A stretch of 64,000 nucleotides of DNA from Exobacillus caeni (GTDB lineage: Bacteria > Bacillota > Bacilli > Bacillales > Guptibacillaceae). The stretch spans positions 186,001 to 250,000 of the forward strand of contig NZ_SWLG01000003.1 in assembly GCF_005747095.1 (NCBI RefSeq), given 5' to 3'. Of the stretch, positions 18,763 through 27,658 are shown piece by piece. Positions within the stretch are counted from its first letter, which is position 1, and the number at the start of each line of letters is the position of its first letter. The translations under genes and the position numbers were made by a program. The notes under the pieces are model-generated. The model saw only the letters and a program-made list of their open reading frames with translations, ran no database searches and had not been told where the DNA came from.

Positions 18763-19635
18763 ATGATGATGGCGATGAAAAAGAAATATACTACAATGGA
18801 TCCTAAATTACATGTAACCCTGGAATATATTTATGTATTGATCGGTTCAGCGTTTGTCGCTCTGGCTTTTAACCTTTTTTTGCTGCCCAATCAAATCGCA
18901 TCGGGCGGAGTAAGTGGAATAAGTACAATTCTATATGGAGTGTTTCAATGGAAACCTTCCTACGTTCAGTGGGCATTTAACATTCCTTTGTTTATTAGCG
19001 GCGTTATTTTACTTGGACGGCAGTTCGGAGCCAAAACCCTTGTTGGTACACTTTTTCTCCCGTTTGTCGTTTATTTATCGGAAGATTTCCCTGCAGTTAC
19101 CCTCGATCCGCTTTTGGGAGCGCTGTTTGGCGGAATCGGTGTTGGGATCGGTCTGGGTATTGTGTTCCGCGGAAAAGCATCAACAGGCGGAACGGATCTG
19201 GCAGCTCAAATTATCCATAAATATACTGGATTTTCACTTGGTGCCTGTGTTTTCATGATCGATGGACTGATTGTCGCAACTTCTGCGTTTGTTTTCAGTT
19301 TTGAACAGGCTTTATATGCTTTGATCGGTATGTACTTGACAGGGAAAACGATTGATATCGTCCAGTTAGGCTTCAGTTATTCTAAGATGGCTCTTATCAT
19401 TTCTGAAAAAGAAGACGAAATGAGAAAGGGAATCTTCGAAGTAGTCAACAGGGGAGTAACGCAGATTTCTGGAAAAGGCGGTTTTACTAATGACGAGCGC
19501 CCTATCTTAATGTGTGTTGTGAATCAAAATGAGGTTACTAAATTAAAGCAGGTTGTAAAAGCGGTTGATCCATCAGCATTTGTAATCGTGGCAAGTGCAA
19601 CCGAGGTGCTTGGTGAGGGGTTTAAAAGAGAATAA
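18763..19635 (+). CDS. YitT-family membrane protein (YvjA-like)
   Basis: Polytopic membrane protein of about 290 residues. Five to six hydrophobic segments cover residues 20-210 (YitT_membrane domain, with GGVSGISTILYG and GKASTGGTDLAAQIIH), followed by a cytoplasmic DUF2179 domain (residues ~220-290, ending DPSAFVIVASATEVLGEGF). Function is not established. In B. subtilis the paralogue yvjA lies between prfB and cccB, as here. The start is uncertain: GGTGAT at 18753 could serve ATGs at 18763, 18766 or 18769. Confidence 0.88.
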   Translation: MMMAMKKKYTTMDPKLHVTLEYIYVLIGSAFVALAFNLFLLPNQIASGGVSGISTILYGVFQWKPSYVQWAFNIPLFISGVILLGRQFGAKTLVGTLFLPFVVYLSEDFPAVTLDPLLGALFGGIGVGIGLGIVFRGKASTGGTDLAAQIIHKYTGFSLGACVFMIDGLIVATSAFVFSFEQALYALIGMYLTGKTIDIVQLGFSYSKMALIISEKEDEMRKGIFEVVNRGVTQISGKGGFTNDERPILMCVVNQNEVTKLKQVVKAVDPSAFVIVASATEVLGEGFKRE

Positions 19636-19692
19636 AAGTGGAAGATCTGGTTAACCTATCAAAGAAATGCTTGAGTATAGGAGTGAGTAGGC

Positions 19693-20085
19693 ATGGCAAA
19701 GAAACTTTTGTCGATTTTGATGGGAACCTTTCTTGCTTTTTCCCTTGTAGCATGTGGAGGCGGAGATCAAGGTGGCAACGAAGAACCAGACCAGGAAGAA
19801 CAGGCACCCGATGAAGCGCAAGAACCTGCAGATGAAGGGGAAAATAAGGCTGCTGGATATGATGCAGAAGCTGCCCAGGCACTTTACAACACCAAGTGTT
19901 CAAGCTGCCATGGCGACAACCTGCAGGGAAACATCGGACCAAAACTATCTGCAATAGGAAGCAAATATAGTAAGGATGAAATAGTATCTATTATTCAAAA
20001 CGGCAAAGGGCAGATGCCTGCTGGCCTTGTCGAAGGTGATGAGGCAGATAACCTTGCAGCGTGGTTAGCGGATAAAAAAGAATAA
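19693..20085 (+). CDS. cccB: Lipoprotein cytochrome c-551
   Basis: Small electron carrier on the outer face of the membrane, 130 residues. The signal ends in a lipobox LVAC with the lipid-bearing Cys21. A glutamate- and proline-rich linker (residues 25-55) leads to a class I cytochrome c domain: heme site CSSCH (69-73) and axial methionine Met108 in KGQMPAGL. It probably feeds electrons to cytochrome c oxidase. The order prfB-yvjA-cccB-ftsE agrees with B. subtilis. A ribosome site AGGAGTGAG precedes the ATG. Confidence 0.93.
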   Translation: MAKKLLSILMGTFLAFSLVACGGGDQGGNEEPDQEEQAPDEAQEPADEGENKAAGYDAEAAQALYNTKCSSCHGDNLQGNIGPKLSAIGSKYSKDEIVSIIQNGKGQMPAGLVEGDEADNLAAWLADKKE

Positions 20086-20091
20086 CCCCCT

Positions 20092-20125
20092 AAAAAGAAG
20101 CGTTTTTCAACGTTTCTTTTTTGTT
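20092..20125 (+). terminator. Terminator after cccB
   Basis: Stem AAAAAGAAGCGTT / AACGTTTCTTTTT with one G-U pair, then a T-rich tail. Confidence 0.8.
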
Positions 20126-20223
20126 ACAAAAAGAAATATGGAAAAATAACGTTTTTGTGTCATATTTCGTAGATATTGAAACATAAATGTAATAAAAATT
20201 TGTCTTAAAATAGCGAATTTCTT

Positions 20224-20232
20224 TGTTATAAT
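20224..20232 (+). promoter_or_regulatory. Extended -10 promoter element of ftsEX
   Basis: TGTTATAAT (TGnTATAAT, an extended SigA -10) about 90 bases before ftsE. The -35 is weak: TTGTCT is present but 21 bases upstream. An extended -10 can work without a good -35. Confidence 0.5.
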
Positions 20233-20323
20233 ATCTTTTAGGTAAACAAAGCAATCAATATACTTTTATTAGAGCTAGACATCACGATAAAAACAACGAG
20301 AATGCGGTAAGGTGTGATTAAGC

Positions 20324-21010
20324 TTGATTGAAATGAAAGATGTTTGGAAAACATATCCAAACGGGGTAAAAGCTGTGAATGGCATAGATATTAAAATCGA
20401 TAAAGGAGAATTTGTTTATATTGTCGGACCGAGTGGTGCAGGAAAATCTACGTTCATTAAGATGATATACCGCGAAGAAAGACCGACAAAAGGACAGATC
20501 GTCGTAAATGGTACTGATTTAAGTAAGTTAAAGGAACGTCAGGTACCAAGGCTTAGAAGGCATATCGGCATTGTATTTCAAGATTTTAAGTTGTTGCCAA
20601 AACTATCAGTCTACGAAAACATAGCTTTTGCTCTAGAAGTTATTGAAGAAAGTAAGCCAAATATACGTAAGAGAGTTATGGAAGCTCTTGACTTAGTCAG
20701 TCTTAAAAATAAAGCCCGCTTTTTGCCAGATGAACTATCCGGAGGCGAACAACAACGTGTTTCGATAGCAAGGGCGATTGTTAACAATCCGGACGTCCTG
20801 ATAACCGATGAGCCAACAGGTAACCTTGACCCGGAAACAGCCTGGGGAATCATGGACTTGCTTGAAGAAATCAACAACAAGGGTACAACAGTACTTATGG
20901 CTACCCACAACAAAGAAATTGTAAACACTATTAAAAAACGGGTTATAGCGATTGAAAGCGGAATGATTGCTCGGGACGAAATAAGAGGTGAATACGGCTA
21001 TGAAGCTTAG
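20324..21010 (+). CDS. ftsE: Cell-division ABC ATPase FtsE
   Basis: ATPase of the FtsEX complex, which controls peptidoglycan hydrolases at the membrane. Walker A is GPSGAGKST (35-43), the signature is LSGGEQQR, and Walker B is VLITDEPTGNLDP. Length 228 is exact for the family. The TTG start at 20324 is chosen because MIEMKDVWKTYPNGVKAVNG aligns end to end with B. subtilis FtsE (MIEMKEVYKKYPNGVKALNG) and AAGGTGTGAT lies just upstream. It overlaps ftsX by 11 bases. Confidence 0.97.
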   Translation: MIEMKDVWKTYPNGVKAVNGIDIKIDKGEFVYIVGPSGAGKSTFIKMIYREERPTKGQIVVNGTDLSKLKERQVPRLRRHIGIVFQDFKLLPKLSVYENIAFALEVIEESKPNIRKRVMEALDLVSLKNKARFLPDELSGGEQQRVSIARAIVNNPDVLITDEPTGNLDPETAWGIMDLLEEINNKGTTVLMATHNKEIVNTIKKRVIAIESGMIARDEIRGEYGYEA

Positions 21011-21893
21011 AACATTTGGCCGCCATTGGAAAGAAGGTATTAAAAACCTTGCCCGAAATGGGTGGATGTCATTCGCCTCTGTTTCAGCAGTGACTGTTAC
21101 ACTGTTACTTGTTGGTGTCTTCGTAGCACTGTTATTAAATTTAAATGAAGTTGGCTCTCAAATTGAGGATGATGTTGAGGTCCGGGTGTTTATAGACCTA
21201 ACAGCTAAAGAACAACAACAAGAAGCGCTTAAACAAAAAATTCAAGGTGTTCCAAAAGTATCTTCTGTAACCTTCCAGTCAAAAGAAGAAGGATTAAAGC
21301 AGCTTATAAAAAGCCTTGGAGATGAAGGAAAGGCGTTTTCTTCACTTGAAAAAGAGAATCCGCTAAACGATGTATTTATCGTTAAAACGGCTAACCCACA
21401 GGATACAATCGAGGTTGCGAAAGAAGTAAAGAACTTTAAAAGTGTTGAAAAGGTCGAATATGCCAAAGACACTGTGGAACGTTTATTTAAAGTGATGAAT
21501 GTTTCAAGGAATGTAGGCCTGGGCCTAATTATTGGTTTGTTATTTACAGCTATGTTTCTAATCGCAAACACGATAAAGATTACTATTGTTGCTAGAAAAA
21601 GAGAAATTGAAATTATGAAGCTCGTTGGTGCTACAAACTGGTTTATTCGCTGGCCTTTCTTAATTGAAGGAGTATTGATCGGCGTTCTTGGAGCCGTAAT
21701 TCCAATTTCACTTTTAGTGTTCGGGTATGACTATATTTATACAGAGATCACTACTCGTTATCCGACACTGTTTATTGATCTGTTGCCGGTTTATCCATTC
21801 GTACTTCAACTGGCAGGGCTGCTCGTGTTGATCGGCATGATCATCGGAGTCTGGGGAAGCTTTACATCCATGCGTAAGTTTTTAAGAGTGTAA
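21000..21893 (+). CDS. ftsX: Cell-division permease-like FtsX
   Basis: Membrane partner of FtsE that relays ATP hydrolysis to an extracellular hydrolase or activator. It has four membrane segments: near residues 25-45 (SAVTVTLLLVGVFVALLL), 170-195, 220-245 and 265-290. The extracellular loop (about 50-165) is the part that contacts the hydrolase. The ATG at 21000 has AGAGGTGA 8 bases before it, inside ftsE; a GTG at 20988 overlaps that site and is less likely. Length is 297. Confidence 0.96.
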   Translation: MKLRTFGRHWKEGIKNLARNGWMSFASVSAVTVTLLLVGVFVALLLNLNEVGSQIEDDVEVRVFIDLTAKEQQQEALKQKIQGVPKVSSVTFQSKEEGLKQLIKSLGDEGKAFSSLEKENPLNDVFIVKTANPQDTIEVAKEVKNFKSVEKVEYAKDTVERLFKVMNVSRNVGLGLIIGLLFTAMFLIANTIKITIVARKREIEIMKLVGATNWFIRWPFLIEGVLIGVLGAVIPISLLVFGYDYIYTEITTRYPTLFIDLLPVYPFVLQLAGLLVLIGMIIGVWGSFTSMRKFLRV

Positions 21894-21953
21894 ATAACTA
21901 GAGATAGATTAAGAGAACAATAAATTCAAGGGAAAATCGGGGGAGGAAAAACA

Positions 21954-23264
21954 TTGAAGCGTAAAGTTTTAGCTGCCGCTCTAACAGTAAGCTTGGGAAT
22001 GTCTGGACTAACAGCTGCATTTTCACCACAAATTGCAGAAGCAAATTCTAATCAGGAAAAACTAAAGGAAATTCAAGAGAAAAAGAGTCAGAACTTACAA
22101 GAACGCCAACAAAAAGAATCAGAAATACAGGGTGTTCAAGAAGAACAAGATAAGGTAGCAGCAGAAATTAAACGATTGGACACTGCTGTTTCGGATGCCG
22201 AAAATAAAATTGAAGCAAAACAACAGGAAATTGACCAAACGAAAGAGAATATCGCAAAACTTCAAGAGGAAATTAAAGTCCTGGAAAAACGCATTGCCGA
22301 AAGGGACAAGCTTTTAAAAGACCGAGTGAAGGCGATGTATCAAAATGGCGGTACTGTAGATTATCTTGATGTGTTAATGGGGGCTAAAAGCTTCGGTGAT
22401 TTCCTTGAACGTGTAATGGCGCTTAACACAATTGCAGAACAGGATAAAAATATTCTTGAAGAGCATAAAGCAGACAAGCTTGCTCTAGAAGAGAAAAAAG
22501 CGGAAGTGGAAGCACAATTAAATGACCTCGAGCAAAAGCTGGGAGAGTTAGAAAAATTAAAAGCTGATCTCAATGCTAAAAAAGCTGAAAAAGATGCCCT
22601 TATGAAGAAACTTGAAAAGCAAGAGGGTGAACTTCACAGTTATGTGGAAGACCTGAAAGAAAATGCTGAAACGTTAAGTGCACAAGAAGCTGCAGTTAAG
22701 AAAGAAATTGCACGCCAAAAAGCAGCGGCTGAAGCAGCTGCAAGAAAAGCGGCCGCAGAAAAAGCAGCGAGGGAAGCTGCCGCGGCGAAAAAAGCAAGTA
22801 GCAGTAACTCAAACTCCGGTGGAGGAGGGAATGAGCCTGCACCTGCACCAGTTTCATCGCATGTCGGCAACTCTGGCTTTTCATGGCCTACTTCAGGTCG
22901 AGTAACATCCCAGATTGGTTCTAGATGGAACAAATTCCATGCGGGAATCGATATTGCAAAATCAGGTAGCGTACCTGTTCGTGCTGCAGCTGCTGGAACT
23001 GTTTTCCGCTCTTATCTATCAGGAAGCTATGGTAATGTTGTATTCATCACGCATTATATAAATGGACAAACCTATACGACTGTATATGCACATATGAGAA
23101 ACCGTGCTGTATCACAAGGCCAAACTGTTTCTGCGGGAACGTACCTCGGTACAATGGGGAACACAGGCCACTCGTTTGGTCAGCATTTGCACTTTGAACT
23201 GCACAAAGGTTCATGGAACGCTAATAAAACGAATGCAGTTAATCCTTTAAACTATTTGCCGTAA
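21954..23264 (+). CDS. Coiled-coil M23 murein hydrolase (EnvC/NlpD/PcsB-like)
   Basis: Secreted protein of 436 residues. A signal peptide (residues 1-30, cleavage near AEA) is followed by a long coiled coil rich in Glu, Lys and Gln (about 31-255), an Ala-rich stretch (AAAEAAARKAAAEKAA) and a Ser/Gly linker. The C-terminal LytM/M23 domain keeps the zinc ligands: His329 and Asp333 in HAGID, and His413 in HLHFELH. It probably cleaves cross-bridges or stem peptides. Position directly after ftsEX and a coiled coil like PcsB and EnvC suggest that FtsEX controls it. The start is TTG with GGGGGAGG upstream. Confidence 0.92.
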   Translation: MKRKVLAAALTVSLGMSGLTAAFSPQIAEANSNQEKLKEIQEKKSQNLQERQQKESEIQGVQEEQDKVAAEIKRLDTAVSDAENKIEAKQQEIDQTKENIAKLQEEIKVLEKRIAERDKLLKDRVKAMYQNGGTVDYLDVLMGAKSFGDFLERVMALNTIAEQDKNILEEHKADKLALEEKKAEVEAQLNDLEQKLGELEKLKADLNAKKAEKDALMKKLEKQEGELHSYVEDLKENAETLSAQEAAVKKEIARQKAAAEAAARKAAAEKAAREAAAAKKASSSNSNSGGGGNEPAPAPVSSHVGNSGFSWPTSGRVTSQIGSRWNKFHAGIDIAKSGSVPVRAAAAGTVFRSYLSGSYGNVVFITHYINGQTYTTVYAHMRNRAVSQGQTVSAGTYLGTMGNTGHSFGQHLHFELHKGSWNANKTNAVNPLNYLP

Positions 23265-23354
23265 GCATTCTTTACTAAAAATGGATTTCCCGGAATAATG
23301 GAAAACCAAACATAATGAAAACAAGCTCTTCATATAGTAGAATAAAGAGTAAAG

Positions 23355-23385
23355 GCATCGCATCCTGATGGTGTGATGCTTTTTC
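23355..23385 (+). terminator. Terminator between the M23 gene and ctpB
   Basis: Ten-bp stem GCATCGCATC / GGTGTGATGC (with G-U pairs) around CTGAT, followed by TTTTTC. It suggests ctpB has its own promoter. Confidence 0.75.
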
Positions 23386-23408
23386 TTTAAACAAATGAGG
23401 TGAGTGGA

Positions 23409-24872
23409 ATGAAGATACAGGGGAAAATTGTCGCCCTTCTTGTTGTTCTGGCCCTATTTATCGGAGCGGGGGGCACATATGTAGGGCTCTCTTATTTTGG
23501 ACAAGAAGAGCTGGCTGGAAACAAACTAACCTTTTCAGGTGAAGCTGGAGGAGAGAAAAGCTCAGAAGCCTCTCCTGAAGATTTTAGAAAGATTCAAAAG
23601 GCATACGAACTAATAGAAGACAAGTATGTTAAGGACATGGATGACGATAAATTGCTTGAAGGTGCAATCAAAGGGATGGTTGAAACATTAGATGATCCCT
23701 ATTCTGTATACATGGACCCGGAAACTGCAAAACAGTTTACCCAGTCACTTGGATCTTCGTTTGAAGGTATCGGAGCGGAAGTCAGCATGGAGGGTGGCAA
23801 AGTAACGATCGTTGCTCCATTCAAAGATTCTCCGGCTGAGAAAGCTGGCTTAAAACCAAATGATAAAATATTAACGATCAATGGCAAAAGCATTGAAGGA
23901 CTTGATCTTTATGATGCGGTATTAAAAATCCGAGGGAAAAAGGGAACAACTGTAAAGCTCGGAGTACAAAGACCTGGTGTGTCTGAAACGATGAGCATTG
24001 AAGTGACAAGGGATGAGATTCCACTTCAAACAGTATATGCTGACAAACAGGAAAAGAACGGGAAAACGGTCGGCATTATTGAAATCACATCATTCTCTGA
24101 GGATACTGCGGAAGAGTTTGCAAAAGAATTAGAAAAGCTTGAGAAAGATGGCATCGATGGATTAGTTATAGATGTGCGTGGAAACCCGGGCGGTTATCTT
24201 GATGCAGTTGCATCGATTTCCCAAATGATCATTCCCAATAATAAGCCATATGTCCAAATCGAAGACCGAGATGGGGAAAAACAACGCTCTGTTTCTTCTT
24301 TAGAAGAGAAGAAGGACTATCCAATCGTGGGTCTTATCGACAGAGGAAGTGCTTCAGCTTCAGAAATTCTCGCTGCCGCATTAAAAGAAGCAGGAGGCTA
24401 TGATCTAGTCGGTGAAAAGTCATTTGGAAAAGGGACCGTACAACAAACGGTTGACATGGGAGATGGCAGTAACATTAAATTGACGATGTTCAAATGGTTA
24501 ACTCCAGATGGAAACTGGATTCATAAAAAAGGTATAAAACCAACTGTCGAAGCAAAACAACCGGATTACTTCTATGTAAATCCATTGACAATAGAAAAAC
24601 CATTAACGTTCGATATGAACAGTAAACAGGTTGAAAGTGCTCAAAAAATGCTAAAGGGCCTCGGATATGAGCCAGGACGTTCAGATGGTTATTTTAATGA
24701 AGAAACCGTAACAGCTGTAAAGGCGTTCCAAAAAACACAGGGTCTTTCAGTTACAGGGAAAATCGACGAAAAGACAGCTGCAAGTCTGCAAGAAAACATC
24801 ATTGAAACAATTAAAGATAAGAAAAACGATCTTCAATTGAAAACGGCAATCCAGCTTGCAACTGAAAAATAA
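23409..24872 (+). CDS. ctpB: Carboxy-terminal processing protease CtpB (S41)
   Basis: Serine protease of family S41A, which in B. subtilis cuts SpoIVFA during sporulation. It has a membrane anchor or signal (residues 5-28), a PDZ domain (about 110-195), and catalytic Ser316 in RGSASASEIL, Lys341 in SFGKGTVQ and Gln345, the same spacing as the known triad. A C-terminal peptidoglycan_binding_1 domain (about 405-465) is present. The 487 residues fit. The ATG at 23409 has GAGGTGAG upstream. As in B. subtilis, minJ follows. Confidence 0.94.
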   Translation: MKIQGKIVALLVVLALFIGAGGTYVGLSYFGQEELAGNKLTFSGEAGGEKSSEASPEDFRKIQKAYELIEDKYVKDMDDDKLLEGAIKGMVETLDDPYSVYMDPETAKQFTQSLGSSFEGIGAEVSMEGGKVTIVAPFKDSPAEKAGLKPNDKILTINGKSIEGLDLYDAVLKIRGKKGTTVKLGVQRPGVSETMSIEVTRDEIPLQTVYADKQEKNGKTVGIIEITSFSEDTAEEFAKELEKLEKDGIDGLVIDVRGNPGGYLDAVASISQMIIPNNKPYVQIEDRDGEKQRSVSSLEEKKDYPIVGLIDRGSASASEILAAALKEAGGYDLVGEKSFGKGTVQQTVDMGDGSNIKLTMFKWLTPDGNWIHKKGIKPTVEAKQPDYFYVNPLTIEKPLTFDMNSKQVESAQKMLKGLGYEPGRSDGYFNEETVTAVKAFQKTQGLSVTGKIDEKTAASLQENIIETIKDKKNDLQLKTAIQLATEK

Positions 24873-24876
24873 AAAT

Positions 24877-24910
24877 AAGTCCGTGGGGCAACCTGCGGAT
24901 TTTCTTTTTC
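24877..24910 (+). terminator. Terminator after ctpB
   Basis: Stem AAGTCCG / CGGATTT (one G-U pair) with an inner GG/CC, then TTCTTTTTC. Confidence 0.7.
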
Positions 24911-25035
24911 TCTCAGTAAAAAGTGATTGCTTTCATTCACACTGTTATCTGTTAAAATATATCTATACATAACAGAACGTGAGTAAATCGTGGCTTGCGA
25001 AAACATAGATAGAGTTATTTTTGGAGGAGAGCATA

Positions 25036-26226
25036 ATGGCAGAACTTTTGTTAACATCCTTGCTAAAAGGAATCGTATCGTTCCTTATAAACCCGCTTTT
25101 TTACCTGATAATCATCGCTGCTTTTTGGCTTGGAATTCAACGGGTGAAAAGAGAAAGGCTGGACTTTCATACTCGAGTTTACGGTGTTTTAGATGATGTA
25201 TTTATTACTATGACAGCAGGATTAGGAATCGGACTGGTTCTCTCCGCGTTCTCGGTAGCACTGGGTATCACCCTTCCCTTTGGTACAATCGTGTTACTCT
25301 CTCTATGTACAATTCTCTTGCTGGCCATACAACAGATACGTTTTTTATCACCGGCATTTATATTTATTTTGCCGATTGTGGCAGCTATCTTTTTACAACC
25401 ATTTAATACTGGGATCGAACTTTTGGATAAATGGGTTGCAGATCTCCCGGAAACATCTATATCAGGCTTGATTATCCTTTTAGGATTTTTAATCATTGCA
25501 GAAGGCTTCCTGGTTTGGACTAACGGGAAAGTAAAAACATCTCCTAAACTCATTCACAGTAAACGGGGAAAGGTTGTCGGAGCACACGAAGTAAGGCGAG
25601 TCTGGCTTTTACCGTTCTTTCTTCTATTGCCTGTCGGGAACCTGACTGCAACTGACTGGTGGCCGCTTTTAAGCTTTGGCAATGAAACGTTTGCTTTCAT
25701 CGCTGTTCCCTTTGGGATTGGATTTCAAAAGCTGGTGCATCATACCCTTCCAGCTGAAGCGATGCGCTTGAATGGTTTGCATCTTGTTGTTCTTGGTGTT
25801 ATTGTTTTCGGAACCTCTCTGGCAGGTCATCTTACAGGAATGCAATGGCTGGCCGTTACAGCTGCGATAGTTGCAATTGTTGGCCGTTTAGCTATTCTTA
25901 TCTACCATAGAGGAATGAATAAACCAGCTTATTTCAAAGAGCAAAATGAAGGGTTGGTTATTCTTGGAATCATTCCGGGATCCCCGGCTTCTAAGATGAA
26001 TTTAAAAGTTGGTGAAGTCGTGCAGAAGGTTAATGGCCAGCTTCTACATGAAGAATCTGATTTTTATCAGGGGTTACAACGAAACGCTGCATTTTGCAAA
26101 TTAGAGGTACTCGATTATAATGGGGAAGTGCGCTTTGAACAACGAGCCCTTTATCATAACGAGCATCATGAACTTGGATTGTTGTTCGTTCATGCAAGGA
26201 AACATAAACGGGCATCGGGGCAATAG
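25036..26226 (+). CDS. minJ: Division-site topology protein MinJ
   Basis: Membrane protein linking DivIVA to MinD at the poles and septum in Bacillus. It is 396 residues long, with about seven to eight hydrophobic segments over residues 5-295 and a C-terminal PDZ domain (about 305-385: LVILGIIPGSPASKMNLKVGEVVQKVNGQ). The length equals B. subtilis MinJ (397). The position, ctpB-minJ-csbA-uvrB, is conserved. The ATG at 25036 follows GGAGGAGA; a TTG at 25021 would put that site inside the gene. Confidence 0.9.
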   Translation: MAELLLTSLLKGIVSFLINPLFYLIIIAAFWLGIQRVKRERLDFHTRVYGVLDDVFITMTAGLGIGLVLSAFSVALGITLPFGTIVLLSLCTILLLAIQQIRFLSPAFIFILPIVAAIFLQPFNTGIELLDKWVADLPETSISGLIILLGFLIIAEGFLVWTNGKVKTSPKLIHSKRGKVVGAHEVRRVWLLPFFLLLPVGNLTATDWWPLLSFGNETFAFIAVPFGIGFQKLVHHTLPAEAMRLNGLHLVVLGVIVFGTSLAGHLTGMQWLAVTAAIVAIVGRLAILIYHRGMNKPAYFKEQNEGLVILGIIPGSPASKMNLKVGEVVQKVNGQLLHEESDFYQGLQRNAAFCKLEVLDYNGEVRFEQRALYHNEHHELGLLFVHARKHKRASGQ

Positions 26227-26244
26227 AGAGGGGAAACGTTTTTC

Positions 26245-26478
26245 ATGTTAGAATTACTCATTGCGGCGCTGTTGCCAGCAATCGTGGTTATTTTATTTAC
26301 AAGGGTCACTTATAATAAATATGTAAGTTTTGTGCTGTCGCTTATACTCATGTGGGCGCTTTTTGATGGGCTGGAGCAGCCTCTTTATTTACAGGCCATC
26401 ACCGTAGTCTCAGCAATAATCGGCTTTGTCTATTCTCACAAGATCGAACAAAAACAGAAGAACAGAATTAAAAAATAG
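26245..26478 (+). CDS. csbA: CsbA-like small membrane protein
   Basis: Protein of 77 residues with two to three hydrophobic segments and a basic tail (KIEQKQKNRIKK). Size, topology and place just upstream of uvrB match B. subtilis CsbA, a SigB-controlled membrane protein of unknown function. It starts 18 bases after minJ with AGAGGGGAA before the ATG, so it may be cotranscribed with minJ. No clear SigB promoter was found within the end of minJ. Confidence 0.8.
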   Translation: MLELLIAALLPAIVVILFTRVTYNKYVSFVLSLILMWALFDGLEQPLYLQAITVVSAIIGFVYSHKIEQKQKNRIKK

Positions 26479-26510
26479 GCGCCTATTTCTATGAAATAGA
26501 CGCCATTTTT
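26470..26510. terminator. Bidirectional terminator between csbA and the TauE gene
   Basis: Stem GGCGCCTATTTC / GAAATAGACGCC (one mismatch) around TAT. A-rich on the left and TTTTT on the right give a U-run on each strand. Confidence 0.82.
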
Positions 26511-26565
26511 ACCGTATAGAAAAAGGATAACTTTTTAGCAAAGGAGAATGCTCGACGTGTTTTCT

Positions 26566-27414
26566 TTATGATCTCTTTGCTCGTAGACTATTAAAAGTAA
26601 ATAAAGTAAATAAAGCCAGTGCATAGACTGCAAGAATGACCAAGCCGATAACAGGAACACCCAAAAGCTTCGACAAAACACTAAGAAACGTTGCGAGATA
26701 CAGGATGCTTAAGAAAAATTGGATTCTTCGGTTAGCATAAAGTGTTGTTAAACTAGCGCCGACCTGGGCACCGACGAGAGCGCCGAGAACTAGTGCTACT
26801 CCCAGTGTAATATTGATGGTTGCAGAAAATACGTAAGAGATGAATCCTGCAGTTACGATAAAAAAGATGCTGACAAGAGAAGTGCCAACAGCCATCCGAG
26901 GCGGAAATCCAAGGAACTTGATCATTAACGGCACCATGATAAAACCGCCGCCAACCCCCAGGATTGATGAAGCAAGTCCGGCAACAAATCCTATTAATGC
27001 AATCTTTGGAATCGAATCAGACATCGTTTGTTTGATTGATTCCGAGCGGCTGCTTTTCAACATCGACAGAGCGAAATATCCCAATAAAATTAAGTAGAGA
27101 ATTGGGATAACAATGTCGTCATATCCTAATTCTTCTATTTTTAATACGAACGGAAGTGCCACCTGGGTTGCTGCCATTCCGCTTAACCCAAGGATTACGG
27201 CCGGCTTGAAACTGATATTGCCGTATTTATAGTGGCGAACCATGCCGGAAACCGAGGTGCTCATCGAATAAAGCAAGCTTGTAGCTACTGCATTTATAGG
27301 AGGAAAACCTAACAGCAACAAAACCGGTGTTAAGATAAAACCTCCCCCAACACCAAAAAATCCTGATAAAATTCCAATTGAAATCCCGAGCGGAAGCGCC
27401 CACAAAAAAACCAT
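26566..27414 (-). CDS. TauE/SafE-family membrane transporter
   Basis: Predicted anion exporter or importer (the family handles sulfite, sulfoacetate and other sulfur anions) with about eight membrane segments. Its two internally repeated signatures are GILSGFFGVGGGFILTPVLLLLGFPP and SSILGVGGGFIMVPLMIKFLGFPP, each with the FGVGGGF-type glycine motif. Start at 27414 is preferred because AGAGGA lies 9 bases before this ATG and the protein then begins MVFLWALPLG; an in-frame TTG at 27438 has no ribosome site. The substrate cannot be deduced. It is convergent with csbA and divergent from uvrB. Confidence 0.9.
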   Translation of the reverse strand: MVFLWALPLGISIGILSGFFGVGGGFILTPVLLLLGFPPINAVATSLLYSMSTSVSGMVRHYKYGNISFKPAVILGLSGMAATQVALPFVLKIEELGYDDIVIPILYLILLGYFALSMLKSSRSESIKQTMSDSIPKIALIGFVAGLASSILGVGGGFIMVPLMIKFLGFPPRMAVGTSLVSIFFIVTAGFISYVFSATINITLGVALVLGALVGAQVGASLTTLYANRRIQFFLSILYLATFLSVLSKLLGVPVIGLVILAVYALALFTLFTFNSLRAKRS

Positions 27415-27517
27415 CACCAAAAATCCTCTCATATCCAAGTCTGATAGTTTTAGAATACCTTAAACAAAGGAAAAGAAAAAGAAAGGCGTTTTACGGCGAT
27501 ACAAAGATCTTGGCATC

Positions 27518-27611
27518 TTTAATAGGGACAACGAAGCGATACTTCTTTGCTCTCCCCTAAAAAGAGATGTAGAATCTCTTTTGATAGAGCGAAGCGACAG
27601 TCGGGAGAGCA
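27518..27611 (-). repeat. Structured intergenic repeat, copy lacking the first hairpin module
   Basis: On the minus strand: GCTCTCCC, GACTG, TCGCTTCGCTCT, hairpin AAAAGAGAT-tctac-ATCTCTTTT, GGGAGAGC, then TATCGCTTCGTTGTCCC. GCTCTCCC and GGGAGAGC form an 8-bp closing stem. The same order of blocks is found at 33351-33515, but with a different hairpin sequence and an extra module. It lies just upstream of the uvrB SOS box and could also act as a terminator-like barrier between the divergent genes. Confidence 0.75.
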
Positions 27612-27638
27612 AAAATGCCAACCCGCTCATCAAAAACG

Positions 27639-27652
27639 CGAATATCAGTTCG
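27639..27652. promoter_or_regulatory. LexA (DinR) box of uvrBA
   Basis: CGAATATCAGTTCG against the Bacillus SOS consensus CGAAC-N4-GTTCG: one mismatch. It sits directly upstream of the uvrB promoter, where the DinR box of B. subtilis uvrB also lies. Confidence 0.85.
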
Positions 27653-27658
27653 ATTTAT

